64,000 bases of DNA, from the NCBI RefSeq assembly GCF_003112515.1, contig NZ_BEVZ01000010.1:1-64000 (forward strand), given 5' to 3'. This document shows, piece after piece, positions 45,366 to 53,383 of the stretch. The stretch's first letter is position 1; each line of letters starts with the position of its first letter. The notes beneath the pieces were generated by a model. The model saw only the letters and a program-made list of their open reading frames with translations. It made no database searches and was not told the origin of the DNA. A program made the position numbers and the translations under genes. This DNA comes from Streptomyces fragilis. Its GTDB lineage: Bacteria > Actinomycetota > Actinomycetes > Streptomycetales > Streptomycetaceae.

Positions 45366-46826
45366 TCAGGTCTGCGCGGGCGCGTCCTGCTGCGCGGAGG
45401 CTTCCTCCCGTGTCGTCGTCTTTGCCTGCTCGTCTTCGCGCTCGGGCGCATCGGCCTGTCCCGGGGAGTCCGCACGGGACGCGGCCAGTCGTGCGCCGAT
45501 GTCCCGCAGCCCCGCGAGGTCGTGCACGTCGCCGGCCAGCGCGGGCACCTCGGTCACCGGCACGTCCGGGTGGAGGGCCGTGAAACCGTCCCGGGTGCGC
45601 TGCTCGCGAGCTGTCATCCGCATGCGCTCGGCGTGCAGACGCAGCAGGCCGGCGGTCAGCCGGTCGACCTCGGTCGGGTCCTGAGTTTCGGCGTCCTGTG
45701 CCTCGGGGGCCTGTGCCTCGGGGGCCTGTGTGATGAGGGTCTGCACCTCGGACCGGGGTGAGGCGGGGGAGCCTGGATCCGGTGGTCCGTCAGGAGCAGG
45801 AAGCGTGGAACTGCTCTGTGTATCGGGCGAGTTACCCGCAGCTTTCCCGCTCGTGTGATCAACAATTCGGCCGGACGACGAATTTTCCGCGACCAGGGTT
45901 TCCGCCGCCGCCGTCGCCCGATCGGCCGAGAGGTGGGCGGCGTCGCTGCCGTGGACCCGGTTGAGGACCAGCCCGGCCAGCGGCATCCGTTCGGCAGCCA
46001 GCCGCTCCACGAAGTAGGCCGCCTCGCGCAGCGCGTCACGCTCGGGCGCGGCCACCACGAGGAAGGCGGTGCCGGGGGCCTGCAGCAGCTTGTAGGTGGC
46101 CTCGGCACGGCCCCGGAAGCCGCCCAGCGTGGTGTCCATGGCGGCCACGAAGGTCTGCACGTCCTTCAGCAGCGAACCGCCGAGCAGTTTGCCCAGGGTG
46201 CCGGTCATCACCGACATGCCGACGTTGAGAACCTTCATGCCGGCCCGGCCGCCCAGCTTGGCCGGGGCGGTGAGCAGCCGGATCAGCCGGCCGTCGAGGA
46301 ACGAGCCGAGGCGCTCCGGGGCGTCCAGGAAGTCCAGGGCGGAGCGGGAGGGCGGCGTGTCCACCACGATCAGGTCCCACTCGTCCCGGGCCCGCAGCTG
46401 CCCCAGCTTCTCCATCGCCATGTACTCCTGCGTGCCGGCGAAGCCCGCGGAGAGCGACTGGTAGAAGGGGTTGGCCAGGATGGCCGCGGCACGCTCGGGG
46501 TCCGCGTGCGCCTCGACGATCTCGTCGAAGGTGCGCTTCATGTCGAGCATCATCGCGTGCAGCTCGCCACCCGCGGAGCCGTCGATGCCGGGCACCCGGC
46601 GGGGCGTGTTGTCGAGCCGGTCGATGCCCATCGACTGGGCGAGGCGACGGGCGGGATCGATGGTCAGGACGACCACCTTGCGGCCGCGCTCCGCGGCCCG
46701 CAGCCCCAGGGCCGCGGCGGTGGTCGTCTTGCCGACGCCGCCGGACCCGCAGCAGACGACGATGCGGGTTCCCGGATCGTCGAGCAGCGGGTCGAGGGCG
46801 AGTTCGCGCTCGGGATCCGGCCTCAT
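45366..46826 (-). CDS. ArsA-like ATPase (second of pair)
   Basis: 486 aa. Deviant Walker A CCGSGGVGKTTTAAAL, switch I VLTIDPARRLAQSMG and VVDTPPSRSALDF are the ArsA/Get3 signatures. The C-terminal third is low complexity, with repeated EAQAPEAQDAETQD, then a coiled-coil-like region and an acidic tail. ArsA-type pairs beside wblA are conserved in actinobacteria; their clients are unknown, and an arsenite role is not supported by any ars gene here. Start overlaps the partner by 4 bases. Confidence 0.92.
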   Translation of the reverse strand: MRPDPERELALDPLLDDPGTRIVVCCGSGGVGKTTTAAALGLRAAERGRKVVVLTIDPARRLAQSMGIDRLDNTPRRVPGIDGSAGGELHAMMLDMKRTFDEIVEAHADPERAAAILANPFYQSLSAGFAGTQEYMAMEKLGQLRARDEWDLIVVDTPPSRSALDFLDAPERLGSFLDGRLIRLLTAPAKLGGRAGMKVLNVGMSVMTGTLGKLLGGSLLKDVQTFVAAMDTTLGGFRGRAEATYKLLQAPGTAFLVVAAPERDALREAAYFVERLAAERMPLAGLVLNRVHGSDAAHLSADRATAAAETLVAENSSSGRIVDHTSGKAAGNSPDTQSSSTLPAPDGPPDPGSPASPRSEVQTLITQAPEAQAPEAQDAETQDPTEVDRLTAGLLRLHAERMRMTAREQRTRDGFTALHPDVPVTEVPALAGDVHDLAGLRDIGARLAASRADSPGQADAPEREDEQAKTTTREEASAQQDAPAQT

Positions 46827-47818
46827 GACACCCCTTGGTTCCGCAGCAGTGCGGCCAGCCCGTACAGGCCGGCCAGGTCGACTCCGTCGGTCAGCAGGGG
46901 CAGCTCCGCGAGCGGCAGCCCGACCCCCGCCAGGACCTCCCGTTGGCGGCGCTCCAGGGTGTACCGCTCCGCGTACTCCTCGGCCTGCCGCAGCAGCGGC
47001 TCCACCAGGCGCTCAGCCGCACCGCCCCGCCGGGCCCCGCCGAGTCCGGCCGCGGCGAGCGACCGGGCCACCTCGGCGTGGGACACCGATCCGGCGAGCT
47101 CCAGCCCGTCGCCGTCGAGGAGGACGGGGCGGACCATGTTGACGACCACCCGGCCCACCGGCAGGTCGGCCGCGCGGAGTTCGGCGATGCCGTCCGCCGT
47201 CTCCTGGACCGGCATCTCCTCCAGCAGCGTCACCAGGTGGACCTGCGTCTGCGGGGACTTCAGGACGCCCATCACCGCCTGCGCCTGGTGATGTATCGGG
47301 CCCACCCGGGCCAGCCCGGCCACCTCGTCGTTGACGTTCAGGAAGCGGGTGACCCGGCCGGTCGGCGGGGCGTCCATCACCACGTGGTCGTAGACGAAGC
47401 GGCCGGCCTTGTCCTTGCGGCGCACGGCTTCGCAGGCCTTGCCGGTCAGCAGGACGTCCCGCAGGCCCGGGGCGACGGTCGTGGCGAAGTCGATCGCGCC
47501 GAGCTTCTTCAGGGCCCGCCCCGCGCTGCCCAGCTTGTAGAACATCTGGAGGTAGTCCAGCAGGGCCAGTTCGGGGTCGATGGCGAGGGCGTGCACCTCA
47601 CCGCCGCCGGGGGCGACCGCGATCTTCCGTTCCTCGTAGGGCAGCGCCTGTGTGCCGAAGAGCTGCGCTATGCCCTGACGCCCCTCCACCTCCACCAGCA
47701 GGGTGCGTTTTCCGCCGGTGGCGAGGGCGAGCGAGAGAGCGGCGGCGACCGTGGTCTTCCCGGTCCCGCCCTTGCCGCTGACTACCTGGAGCCTGCTCAC
47801 GTCGTCGAGCCTAACCAT
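46823..47818 (-). CDS. ArsA-like ATPase (first of pair)
   Basis: 331 aa. Walker A VSGKGGTGKTTVAAALS, LLVEVEGRQGIAQLFG and HVVMDAPPTGRVTRFLNV. It is slightly shorter than its partner and lacks the tail. With the second ArsA-like protein it may form a heterodimer as Get3/ArsA do; this is inference. ATG 47818 has GAGGTGA upstream. The 95 bp beyond it hold two DnaA-box sequences and the start of the divergent DUF4177-RidA operon. Confidence 0.93.
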   Translation of the reverse strand: MVRLDDVSRLQVVSGKGGTGKTTVAAALSLALATGGKRTLLVEVEGRQGIAQLFGTQALPYEERKIAVAPGGGEVHALAIDPELALLDYLQMFYKLGSAGRALKKLGAIDFATTVAPGLRDVLLTGKACEAVRRKDKAGRFVYDHVVMDAPPTGRVTRFLNVNDEVAGLARVGPIHHQAQAVMGVLKSPQTQVHLVTLLEEMPVQETADGIAELRAADLPVGRVVVNMVRPVLLDGDGLELAGSVSHAEVARSLAAAGLGGARRGGAAERLVEPLLRQAEEYAERYTLERRQREVLAGVGLPLAELPLLTDGVDLAGLYGLAALLRNQGVS

Positions 47819-47842
47819 TGGCGGTCACCTCACGCCGGGGCC

Positions 47843-47876
47843 TGTGGACAACTCGGCTGCGGGGCCCTGTGGACAA
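47843..47876. promoter_or_regulatory. two perfect DnaA boxes
   Basis: TGTGGACAA at 47843-47851 and 47868-47876, each the complement of TTGTCCACA, the preferred Streptomyces DnaA box, 25 bp apart in the same orientation. Each lies within CCTGTGGACAACTC. They sit between divergent genes, and the second abuts the expected -35 of the DUF4177 promoter. Confidence 0.6.
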
Positions 47877-47913
47877 CTCCGGGCCGGGTGCGGCCGGCGG
47901 TAAAGTCGCCCCC

Positions 47914-48069
47914 ATGAAGAAATGGGAATACGCGACCGTCCCGCTCCTCGTGCACGCCACGAAGCAGATCCTCGACACCTGGGGTGAGGACGGCTGGGAG
48001 CTCGTCCAGGTGGTGCCCGGGCCGAACCCCGAGCAGCTGGTGGCCTACCTGAAGCGGGAGAAGGCGTGA
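47914..48069 (+). CDS. small DUF4177-type protein
   Basis: 51 aa: MKKWEYATVPLLVHATKQIL then DTWGEDGWELVQVVPGPN, the usual DUF4177 pattern (WEYxxV...GWELV). TAAAGT (47901-47906) lies 7 bases before the ATG, so the transcript is probably leaderless. The RidA gene overlaps its stop by 4 bases. Function unknown; too short for a catalytic site. Confidence 0.87.
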   Translation: MKKWEYATVPLLVHATKQILDTWGEDGWELVQVVPGPNPEQLVAYLKREKA

Positions 48070-48530
48070 GCAGCGTCGAGGCGCGTCTCGCCGAGCTCGG
48101 TGTGACGCTGCCGGAGGTGGCCGCGCCGCTTGCCTCCTACCAGCCGGCGGTCCGCTCGGGTGCGTACGTGTACACCAGCGGGCAGCTTCCGATGGTCGAG
48201 GGCAAGCTCGGGGTCACCGGCAAGGTGGGCGCCGAGGTCACGCCGGAGGAGGCCAAGGAGCTGGCCCGGGTCTGCGCGCTGAACGCGCTGGCGGCGGTCA
48301 GGTCCGTGGCCGGTGACCTGGACCGCGTCGCGCGCGTCGTCAAGGTCGTCGGATTCGTCGCCTCCGCCCCCGACTTCACGGGGCAGCCCGCCGTCGTCAA
48401 CGGCGCCAGCGAGCTGCTCGGTGAGGTCTTCGGTGACAAGGGCGTCCACGCCCGCAGCGCCGTCGGTGTGGCCGTCCTCCCCCTCGACGCCCCCGTCGAG
48501 GTCGAGATCCAGGTCGAGCTCACCGACTGA
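48066..48530 (+). CDS. RidA family protein
   Basis: 154 aa of the Rid (YjgF/YER057c/UK114) family, whose members deaminate reactive enamines/imines made by PLP enzymes. Visible: SYQPAVRSGAYVYTSGQLPM, VCALNALAAVRSVAGDLDRV, VVKVVGFVASAPDF. The catalytic Arg expected near RSAVGVAVLPLDAPVEVE is present. The GTG start lies in a GTGA overlap with the DUF4177 gene. Confidence 0.93.
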   Translation: MSSVEARLAELGVTLPEVAAPLASYQPAVRSGAYVYTSGQLPMVEGKLGVTGKVGAEVTPEEAKELARVCALNALAAVRSVAGDLDRVARVVKVVGFVASAPDFTGQPAVVNGASELLGEVFGDKGVHARSAVGVAVLPLDAPVEVEIQVELTD

Positions 48531-48872
48531 CGCCACCGCCGCCACCGCCCCCGCGCGAGGGGGCACCCGCCCGGCGGGACCGGCACGCCCCCCGTGCCGT
48601 CCCGCCGCCGGGGCCGCGCCCGTCGGGCCGAGCGGGCCGGCCCACTCCTCCGGGGCGGACGCTCTCCTCCTGGGCCCGCCCTTCTCCGGCCGTGGCCCCG
48701 CAGCCTTGTCGGCCCCTGGGCCCGCGGCCCCGTCGCCCCTGACCCGGTGGCCCCGTCTCCCGTGGCCCCGTCTCCCCTGGCTACGTGGCCCCCTGGCGGC
48801 GTCGCCCTGACCTGGCCCCCCGCGCGGCAGGTCCCCCTCGAAGATTCGTCCCGCGGCGGATAGCCTCCCCGC
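48531..48872. other. non-coding, C-rich intergenic stretch
   Basis: 342 bp with strong strand bias to C and a short 15-bp repeat GTGGCCCCGTCTCCC (about 48747-48777). No reading frame here has a start with a ribosome binding site. TAGCCT (48861-48866) is a good -10 for the following Nudix gene, whose ATG lies 6 bases further on. Confidence 0.6.
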
Positions 48873-49751
48873 ATGGCGAATGGTCAGTGGTACCCCCCGG
48901 AGTGGCCCGAGCGCATACGCGCCCTCGCGGCCGGCACCCTCACCCCCGTGACCCCCCGCCGTGCCGCGACGGTGATGCTGCTGCGCGACACCGACCAGGG
49001 GCCCGTGGTGCACATGCTCCGCCGCCGCGCCTCCATGGCCTTCGCCGGCGGCGCGTACGCCTACCCCGGCGGTGGCGTGGACCCCCGTGACGACGACCGC
49101 CAGGTCCGCTGGGCCGGTCCCTCCCTCGCCGCGTGGGCCGACCGCCTCGGCGTGGACGAGCCCGCCGCCCAGGCCATCGTCTGCGCCGCCGTGCGGGAGA
49201 CCTTCGAGGAGGCCGGCGTCCTGCTGGCGGGCCCCACGGAGGACACCGTCGTCGGTGACACCACCGGCGAGGACTGGGAGCGGGACCGCGCCGCCCTGGC
49301 CGGCCACCAGCTCTCGTTCGCCGAGTTCCTCGACCGCCGCGGCCTCGTGCTGCGCTCGGACCTCCTGGGGGCGTGGGCCCGCTGGATCACCCCGGAGTTC
49401 GAGACCCGCCGCTACGACACCTTCTTCTTCGTCGCCGTGCTCCCCGAGGGCCAGCGCGCCCGCAACGTCTCCACCGAGGCCGACCGCACGGTCTGGACCC
49501 GCCCCGCGGACGCCGCCGCCGGGTACGACAAGGGCGAGCTGCTGATGATGCCGCCCACCATCTCCACCCTCCGCACCCTGGAGACCTACCCCGCGGCCGC
49601 CGACGCGCTCGCCGCCGCCCCCGGGCGGGACATGACCCCCGTGCTCGCCGAGGCACGGCTGGTGGACGGCGTGGTCGAGCTGGTCTGGCCGGGCCACGAG
49701 GAGTTCACCAAGCGGGTGACCGCCGACGCCGCGGAGGGACCGGCCGCATGA
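48873..49751 (+). CDS. Nudix hydrolase
   Basis: 292 aa. The Nudix box is split by a long insertion, with AYPGGGVDPRDDD at about 60-75 and AVRETFEEAGVLLAGP at about 105-120, as in NUDT19-type CoA-related hydrolases. The family hydrolyses nucleoside-diphosphate derivatives; the substrate here is unknown. The ATG is 6 bases past a -10-like TAGCCT, indicating a leaderless mRNA. The next gene, an MBL-fold hydrolase, overlaps by 4 bases, a pairing common in actinobacteria. Confidence 0.93.
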   Translation: MANGQWYPPEWPERIRALAAGTLTPVTPRRAATVMLLRDTDQGPVVHMLRRRASMAFAGGAYAYPGGGVDPRDDDRQVRWAGPSLAAWADRLGVDEPAAQAIVCAAVRETFEEAGVLLAGPTEDTVVGDTTGEDWERDRAALAGHQLSFAEFLDRRGLVLRSDLLGAWARWITPEFETRRYDTFFFVAVLPEGQRARNVSTEADRTVWTRPADAAAGYDKGELLMMPPTISTLRTLETYPAAADALAAAPGRDMTPVLAEARLVDGVVELVWPGHEEFTKRVTADAAEGPAA

Positions 49752-50578
49752 CGGACGCCGCCGCCCTGCCCGGACAGCCCCGAGGCGTCGTCGCCTCCGG
49801 GCGCGCCACCGCCCGCGCCGTCAACGTGCTCGCGCCCAACCCGTCCCCGATGACCCTCGACGGCACCAACACCTGGGTGCTCGCCGAGCCGGACTCCCGG
49901 CTGGCGGTGGTCGTCGACCCGGGTCCGCTGGACGAGGGCCACCTGGCGCACGTCATCGACACCGTGGAGCGCTCCGGACGCCGGGTCGCGCTGACCTTGC
50001 TCACGCACGGCCACGCGGACCACGCCGAGGGAGCGAAACGTTTCGCCGAACTGACCGGCACCAAGGTCCGCGCCCTGGACCCCTCGCTGCGCCTCGGCGA
50101 CGAGGGTCTCGCGGCGGGCGACGTGGTGGAGCTGGAAGGGCTGGAGCTGCGCGTGGTGCCCACTCCCGGCCACACCTCGGACTCGCTCTCGTTCCACCTG
50201 CCCGCCGACCGGGCGGTGCTCACGGGCGACACCGTCCTGGGCCGCGGCACCACGATGGTGGCCCACCCCGACGGGCGGCTCGGCGACTACCTGGACTCGC
50301 TCCGGCGGCTGCGCTCCCTCACCGTCGACGACGGCGTGCACACCGTGCTCCCGGGCCACGGCCCGGTCCTGGACGACGCCCAGGGCGCGGTCGAGTACTA
50401 CCTGGCGCACCGGGCCCACCGGCTGGCCCAGGTGGAGACGGCCGTGGAGAGCGGCTGCCGGACCGCCGAGGACGTCGTCGCGCAGGTCTACGCGGACGTG
50501 GACCGCAGCCTGTGGCCGGCGGCCGAGCTGTCGGTCCGCGCCCAGCTGGAATACCTGAGGGAGCACGGGCTGGTCTGA
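49748..50578 (+). CDS. metallo-beta-lactamase fold hydrolase
   Basis: 276 aa. Zn ligands in LLTHGHADHAEG (HxHxDH), the later His in TPGHTSDS, Asp in LTGDTVLG and His in LPGHGPV are present. LACTB2-like proteins of this type are hydrolases or nucleases; the specific substrate is unknown. Translationally coupled to the Nudix gene through ATGA. The C-terminal winged-helix-like part (about 215-276) matches LACTB2 relatives. Confidence 0.93.
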   Translation: MTDAAALPGQPRGVVASGRATARAVNVLAPNPSPMTLDGTNTWVLAEPDSRLAVVVDPGPLDEGHLAHVIDTVERSGRRVALTLLTHGHADHAEGAKRFAELTGTKVRALDPSLRLGDEGLAAGDVVELEGLELRVVPTPGHTSDSLSFHLPADRAVLTGDTVLGRGTTMVAHPDGRLGDYLDSLRRLRSLTVDDGVHTVLPGHGPVLDDAQGAVEYYLAHRAHRLAQVETAVESGCRTAEDVVAQVYADVDRSLWPAAELSVRAQLEYLREHGLV

Positions 50579-50617
50579 CCGGCCCGTACTCCCTCGGGGC
50601 TGCTTCGCCCGCTCGGC

Positions 50618-51292
50618 TCAGCGGCTGCGCTTCGCCAGCCGCTCGACGTCCAGCAGGATCACCGCACGGGCCTCCAGGCGCAGCCAGCCGCGCCCGGCGA
50701 AGTCGGCCAGCGCCTTGTTCACCGTCTCGCGGGAGGCGCCCACCAGCTGGGCCAGCTCCTCCTGCGTGAGGTCGTGGACGACGTGGATGCCTTCCTCGGA
50801 CTGCACGCCGAAGCGGCGCGACAGGTCGAGCAGGGCGCGCGCGACGCGGCCCGGCACGTCCGAGAACACCAGGTCGGACATCTGGTCGTTGGTCTTGCGC
50901 AGGCGACGGGCGACGGCGCGCAGCAGGGCGGCGGCCACCTCCGGGCGGGCGTTCAGCCAGGGCTGGAGGTCGCTGTGGCCGAGCCCCAGCAGCTTCACCT
51001 CGGTCAGCGCGGTGGCGGTCGCCGTGCGCGGGCCCGGGTCGAAGAGCGACAGCTCACCGATCAGCTCACCGGGGCCGAGAACCGCCAGCATGTTCTCGCG
51101 GCCGTCCGGAGACGTCCGGTGGAGCTTCACCTTGCCCTCGGTGACCACGTACAGGCGGTCACCCGGGTCGCCCTCGTGGAACAGCGCGTCGCCGCGTGCG
51201 AGGGTCACCTCACTCATCGACGCGCGGAGCTCCGCGGCCTGCTCGTCATCGAGCGCCGCGAAGAGCGGGGCGCGCCGCAGAACGTCGTCCAC
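50618..51292 (-). CDS. crp: Crp/Fnr family global regulator Crp
   Basis: 224 aa. cAMP-binding domain (about 5-120) with GELIGELSLFDPGPRTATAT, the phosphate-binding cassette (RTAT). Central dimer helix, then HTH (about 165-210) TQEELAQLVGASRETVNKAL. In Streptomyces Crp binds cAMP and controls germination and antibiotic output. The GTG start MDDVLRRAPLFAAL is the known N-terminus. A Crp-type palindrome lies 110 bp upstream. Confidence 0.96.
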   Translation of the reverse strand: MDDVLRRAPLFAALDDEQAAELRASMSEVTLARGDALFHEGDPGDRLYVVTEGKVKLHRTSPDGRENMLAVLGPGELIGELSLFDPGPRTATATALTEVKLLGLGHSDLQPWLNARPEVAAALLRAVARRLRKTNDQMSDLVFSDVPGRVARALLDLSRRFGVQSEEGIHVVHDLTQEELAQLVGASRETVNKALADFAGRGWLRLEARAVILLDVERLAKRSR

Positions 51293-51401
51293 GAGATCTC
51301 TCCTATTCGACCTGCTCAGGGAATCCTGTCCCCCCGGTTACCGTCCGTACCACCGGTCGTCCAGGGGTCCTGGTTCCCCATTTTGCCGGACGGTCCAAAC
51401 A

Positions 51402-51415
51402 GTGTGATCTGTCAC
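51402..51415. promoter_or_regulatory. Crp-type binding site upstream of crp
   Basis: GTGTGATCTGTCAC fits GTG-N6-GNCAC, the consensus I recall for Streptomyces Crp. It lies 110 bp before crp and 104-117 bp before the first nth start, so it may serve either or both. The rest of the 51293-51518 gap shows nothing else. Confidence 0.65.
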
Positions 51416-51620
51416 AAGGATGCCGCACTGGTGTGCCAGACATCGCGCCAGGGGCCCAATTGAGCCGTGATCCCCGGGGTACGCGGCGGATGTCCATGCG
51501 GAGCCTTAGGCTGGCCGGGTGTCCGAAACGCCGACGACTACACGGCCCAGGCGGTCCGACCGGGTGATCGGACAGGGTGATTCCGCCGTCGGCGAACAGA
51601 CCACGAATGGAGCGACGAAC

Positions 51621-52490
51621 GTGGCGGACGACGAGACCCGCGAGCCGGCCGGTACCGCCGGCAAGACGGGGGCGAAGGGCGCCGGAAGGAAGCCCGCGGC
51701 GCGGCGCGCCGCCAAGCCGGAGTCACGCGTCGCCCTGGTGCGCCGGGCGCGGCGGATCTACCGGGAGCTGGCGGAGGTGTACCCCTACGCCCACCCCGAG
51801 CTGGACTTCGAGAACCCCTACCAGCTGCTCGTGGCCACCGTGCTCTCCGCCCAGACCACCGACCTGAGGGTCAACCAGACCACCCCGGCGCTGTTCGCCA
51901 AGTACCCCACCCCTGAGGACCTCGCGACGGCGAACCCGGAGGAGGTCGAGGAGATCCTGCGGCCCACCGGGTTCTTCCGCGCCAAGACCCGCTCGGTGAT
52001 GGGCCTGTCCAAGGCGCTGGTGGAGCAGTTCGGCGGCGAGGTGCCCGGGAAGCTCGAGGAACTCGTCAAGCTGCCCGGCGTGGGCCGCAAGACCGCTTTT
52101 GTGGTGCTGGGCAACGCGTTCGGCCGGCCCGGCATCACCGTCGACACGCACTTCATGCGTCTGGTGCGCCGCTGGAGGTGGACGGAGGCCTCCGAGCCGG
52201 AGAAGATCGAGGCCGAGATGAGCACGCTCTTCCCCAAGCGGGACTGGACCATGCTGTCCCACTACGTGATCTTCCACGGCCGCCGCATCTGCCACGCCCG
52301 CAAGCCCGCCTGCGGCGCCTGCCCGATCGCCGACCTCTGCCCCGCCTACGGGGAGGGCGAGACGGACCCGGAGAAGGCGAAGAAGCTGCTGAAGTACGAG
52401 AAGGGCGGCTTCCCCGGCCAGCGGCTCAAGCCCCCGCAGTCCTATCTGGACCACGGCGGCATCCCCGCCCCGCCGCTGGGCAAGGAATGA
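51621..52490 (+). CDS. nth: endonuclease III
   Basis: 289 aa from this start. Base-excision glycosylase/AP lyase: helix-hairpin-helix LPGVGRKTAFVVLG with the catalytic Lys, catalytic Asp in TVDTHFMRLVRR, and the FeS cluster motif CHARKPACGACPIADLC (C-x6-C-x2-C-x5-C). GTG 51621 has TGGAG at good spacing. GTG 51519, exactly 7 bases after TAGGCT (51507-51512), would be a leaderless start giving 323 aa; I cannot exclude it. The N-terminal region is disordered and basic. Confidence 0.95.
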   Translation: MADDETREPAGTAGKTGAKGAGRKPAARRAAKPESRVALVRRARRIYRELAEVYPYAHPELDFENPYQLLVATVLSAQTTDLRVNQTTPALFAKYPTPEDLATANPEEVEEILRPTGFFRAKTRSVMGLSKALVEQFGGEVPGKLEELVKLPGVGRKTAFVVLGNAFGRPGITVDTHFMRLVRRWRWTEASEPEKIEAEMSTLFPKRDWTMLSHYVIFHGRRICHARKPACGACPIADLCPAYGEGETDPEKAKKLLKYEKGGFPGQRLKPPQSYLDHGGIPAPPLGKE

Positions 52491-52581
52491 GGGAACCACC
52501 GGGCGTCGCCCGGCGTGGGGAACCATGGGCGGACCACGAGACGTTGAACGGCGAGGCGTGCGACACGGAACCGGGGTGGCG

Positions 52582-53298
52582 ATGACACGTGCGGGCGACG
52601 CGGACCGCGGTGCGACGACCGTGTCCGGCGGCGGCATCGGCCTGTCCGCCCGGGGGCTGCCTTCCTGGCTCGACCCGGTGGTCGACGCCGTGGAGACGGT
52701 CGAACCGCGCCAGCTGAGCCGCTTCCTGCCGCCCGCGGACGGCCGGGGGCGGCAGTCCGCCGTGCTCGTCCTGTTCGGGGAGGGGAAGGACGGCCCCGAG
52801 ATCCTGCTGACCGAGCGGGCCGGCTCGCTGCGCTCGCACGCCGGCCAGCCGTCGTTCCCCGGCGGGTCCCTGGACCCCGAGGACGGCGATCCGCACACCG
52901 ACGGTCCGCTGCGCGCCGCCCTGCGCGAGGCCGAGGAGGAGACCGGCCTCGACCCGGCCGGTGTGCAGCTCTTCGGCGCCCTCCCCAAGCTCTACATCCC
53001 GGTCAGCGGCTTCGTCGTCACGCCGGTGCTGGGCTGGTGGCGGGAGCCCAGCGCGGTGCGGGTGGTCGACCCGGCCGAGACGGCCCGCGTCTTCACCGTC
53101 CCGGTCGACGAACTCGCCGACGCCGGAAACCGGGCGATGGCGGTGCACCCGAGCGGTTACCGTGGTCCCGCCTTCCTGGTGCGGTCCGCCCTCGTCTGGG
53201 GGTTCACCGCCGGGATCATCGATCGTCTGCTGCATTTCGCGGGCTGGGAACTGCCCTGGGACCGCGACCGCGAGGTGTCCCTCGACCGCAGGTCGTGA
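52582..53298 (+). CDS. CoA-pyrophosphatase-type Nudix hydrolase
   Basis: 238 aa. The CoA-specific signature LLTERAGSLRSHAGQPSFPG precedes the Nudix box GGSLDPEDGDPH...LREAEEETGLD; this is the NUDT7/CoAse pattern. It probably cleaves CoA to 3',5'-ADP and 4'-phosphopantetheine; activity is inferred. The start may be ATG 52582 (GGGGTGG close upstream) or GTG 52621 nearer the conserved part. It follows nth by 91 bp and precedes the MarP-type protease gene by 85 bp. Confidence 0.92.
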   Translation: MTRAGDADRGATTVSGGGIGLSARGLPSWLDPVVDAVETVEPRQLSRFLPPADGRGRQSAVLVLFGEGKDGPEILLTERAGSLRSHAGQPSFPGGSLDPEDGDPHTDGPLRAALREAEEETGLDPAGVQLFGALPKLYIPVSGFVVTPVLGWWREPSAVRVVDPAETARVFTVPVDELADAGNRAMAVHPSGYRGPAFLVRSALVWGFTAGIIDRLLHFAGWELPWDRDREVSLDRRS

Positions 53299-53383
53299 CC
53301 GGGATCCCGACGGGAATGGACGACGGTGGGCCCCGGCGGACGAGGTGCGGCGGCCGGGAGAGGACGAGGCGAGGCGTGAAGCG

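Noticed and set aside
45366..47818. Arsenite efflux system from the ArsA-like genes
   Set aside because: No arsB, arsR, arsC or arsD nearby, and the pair is known beside wblA without arsenic genes.
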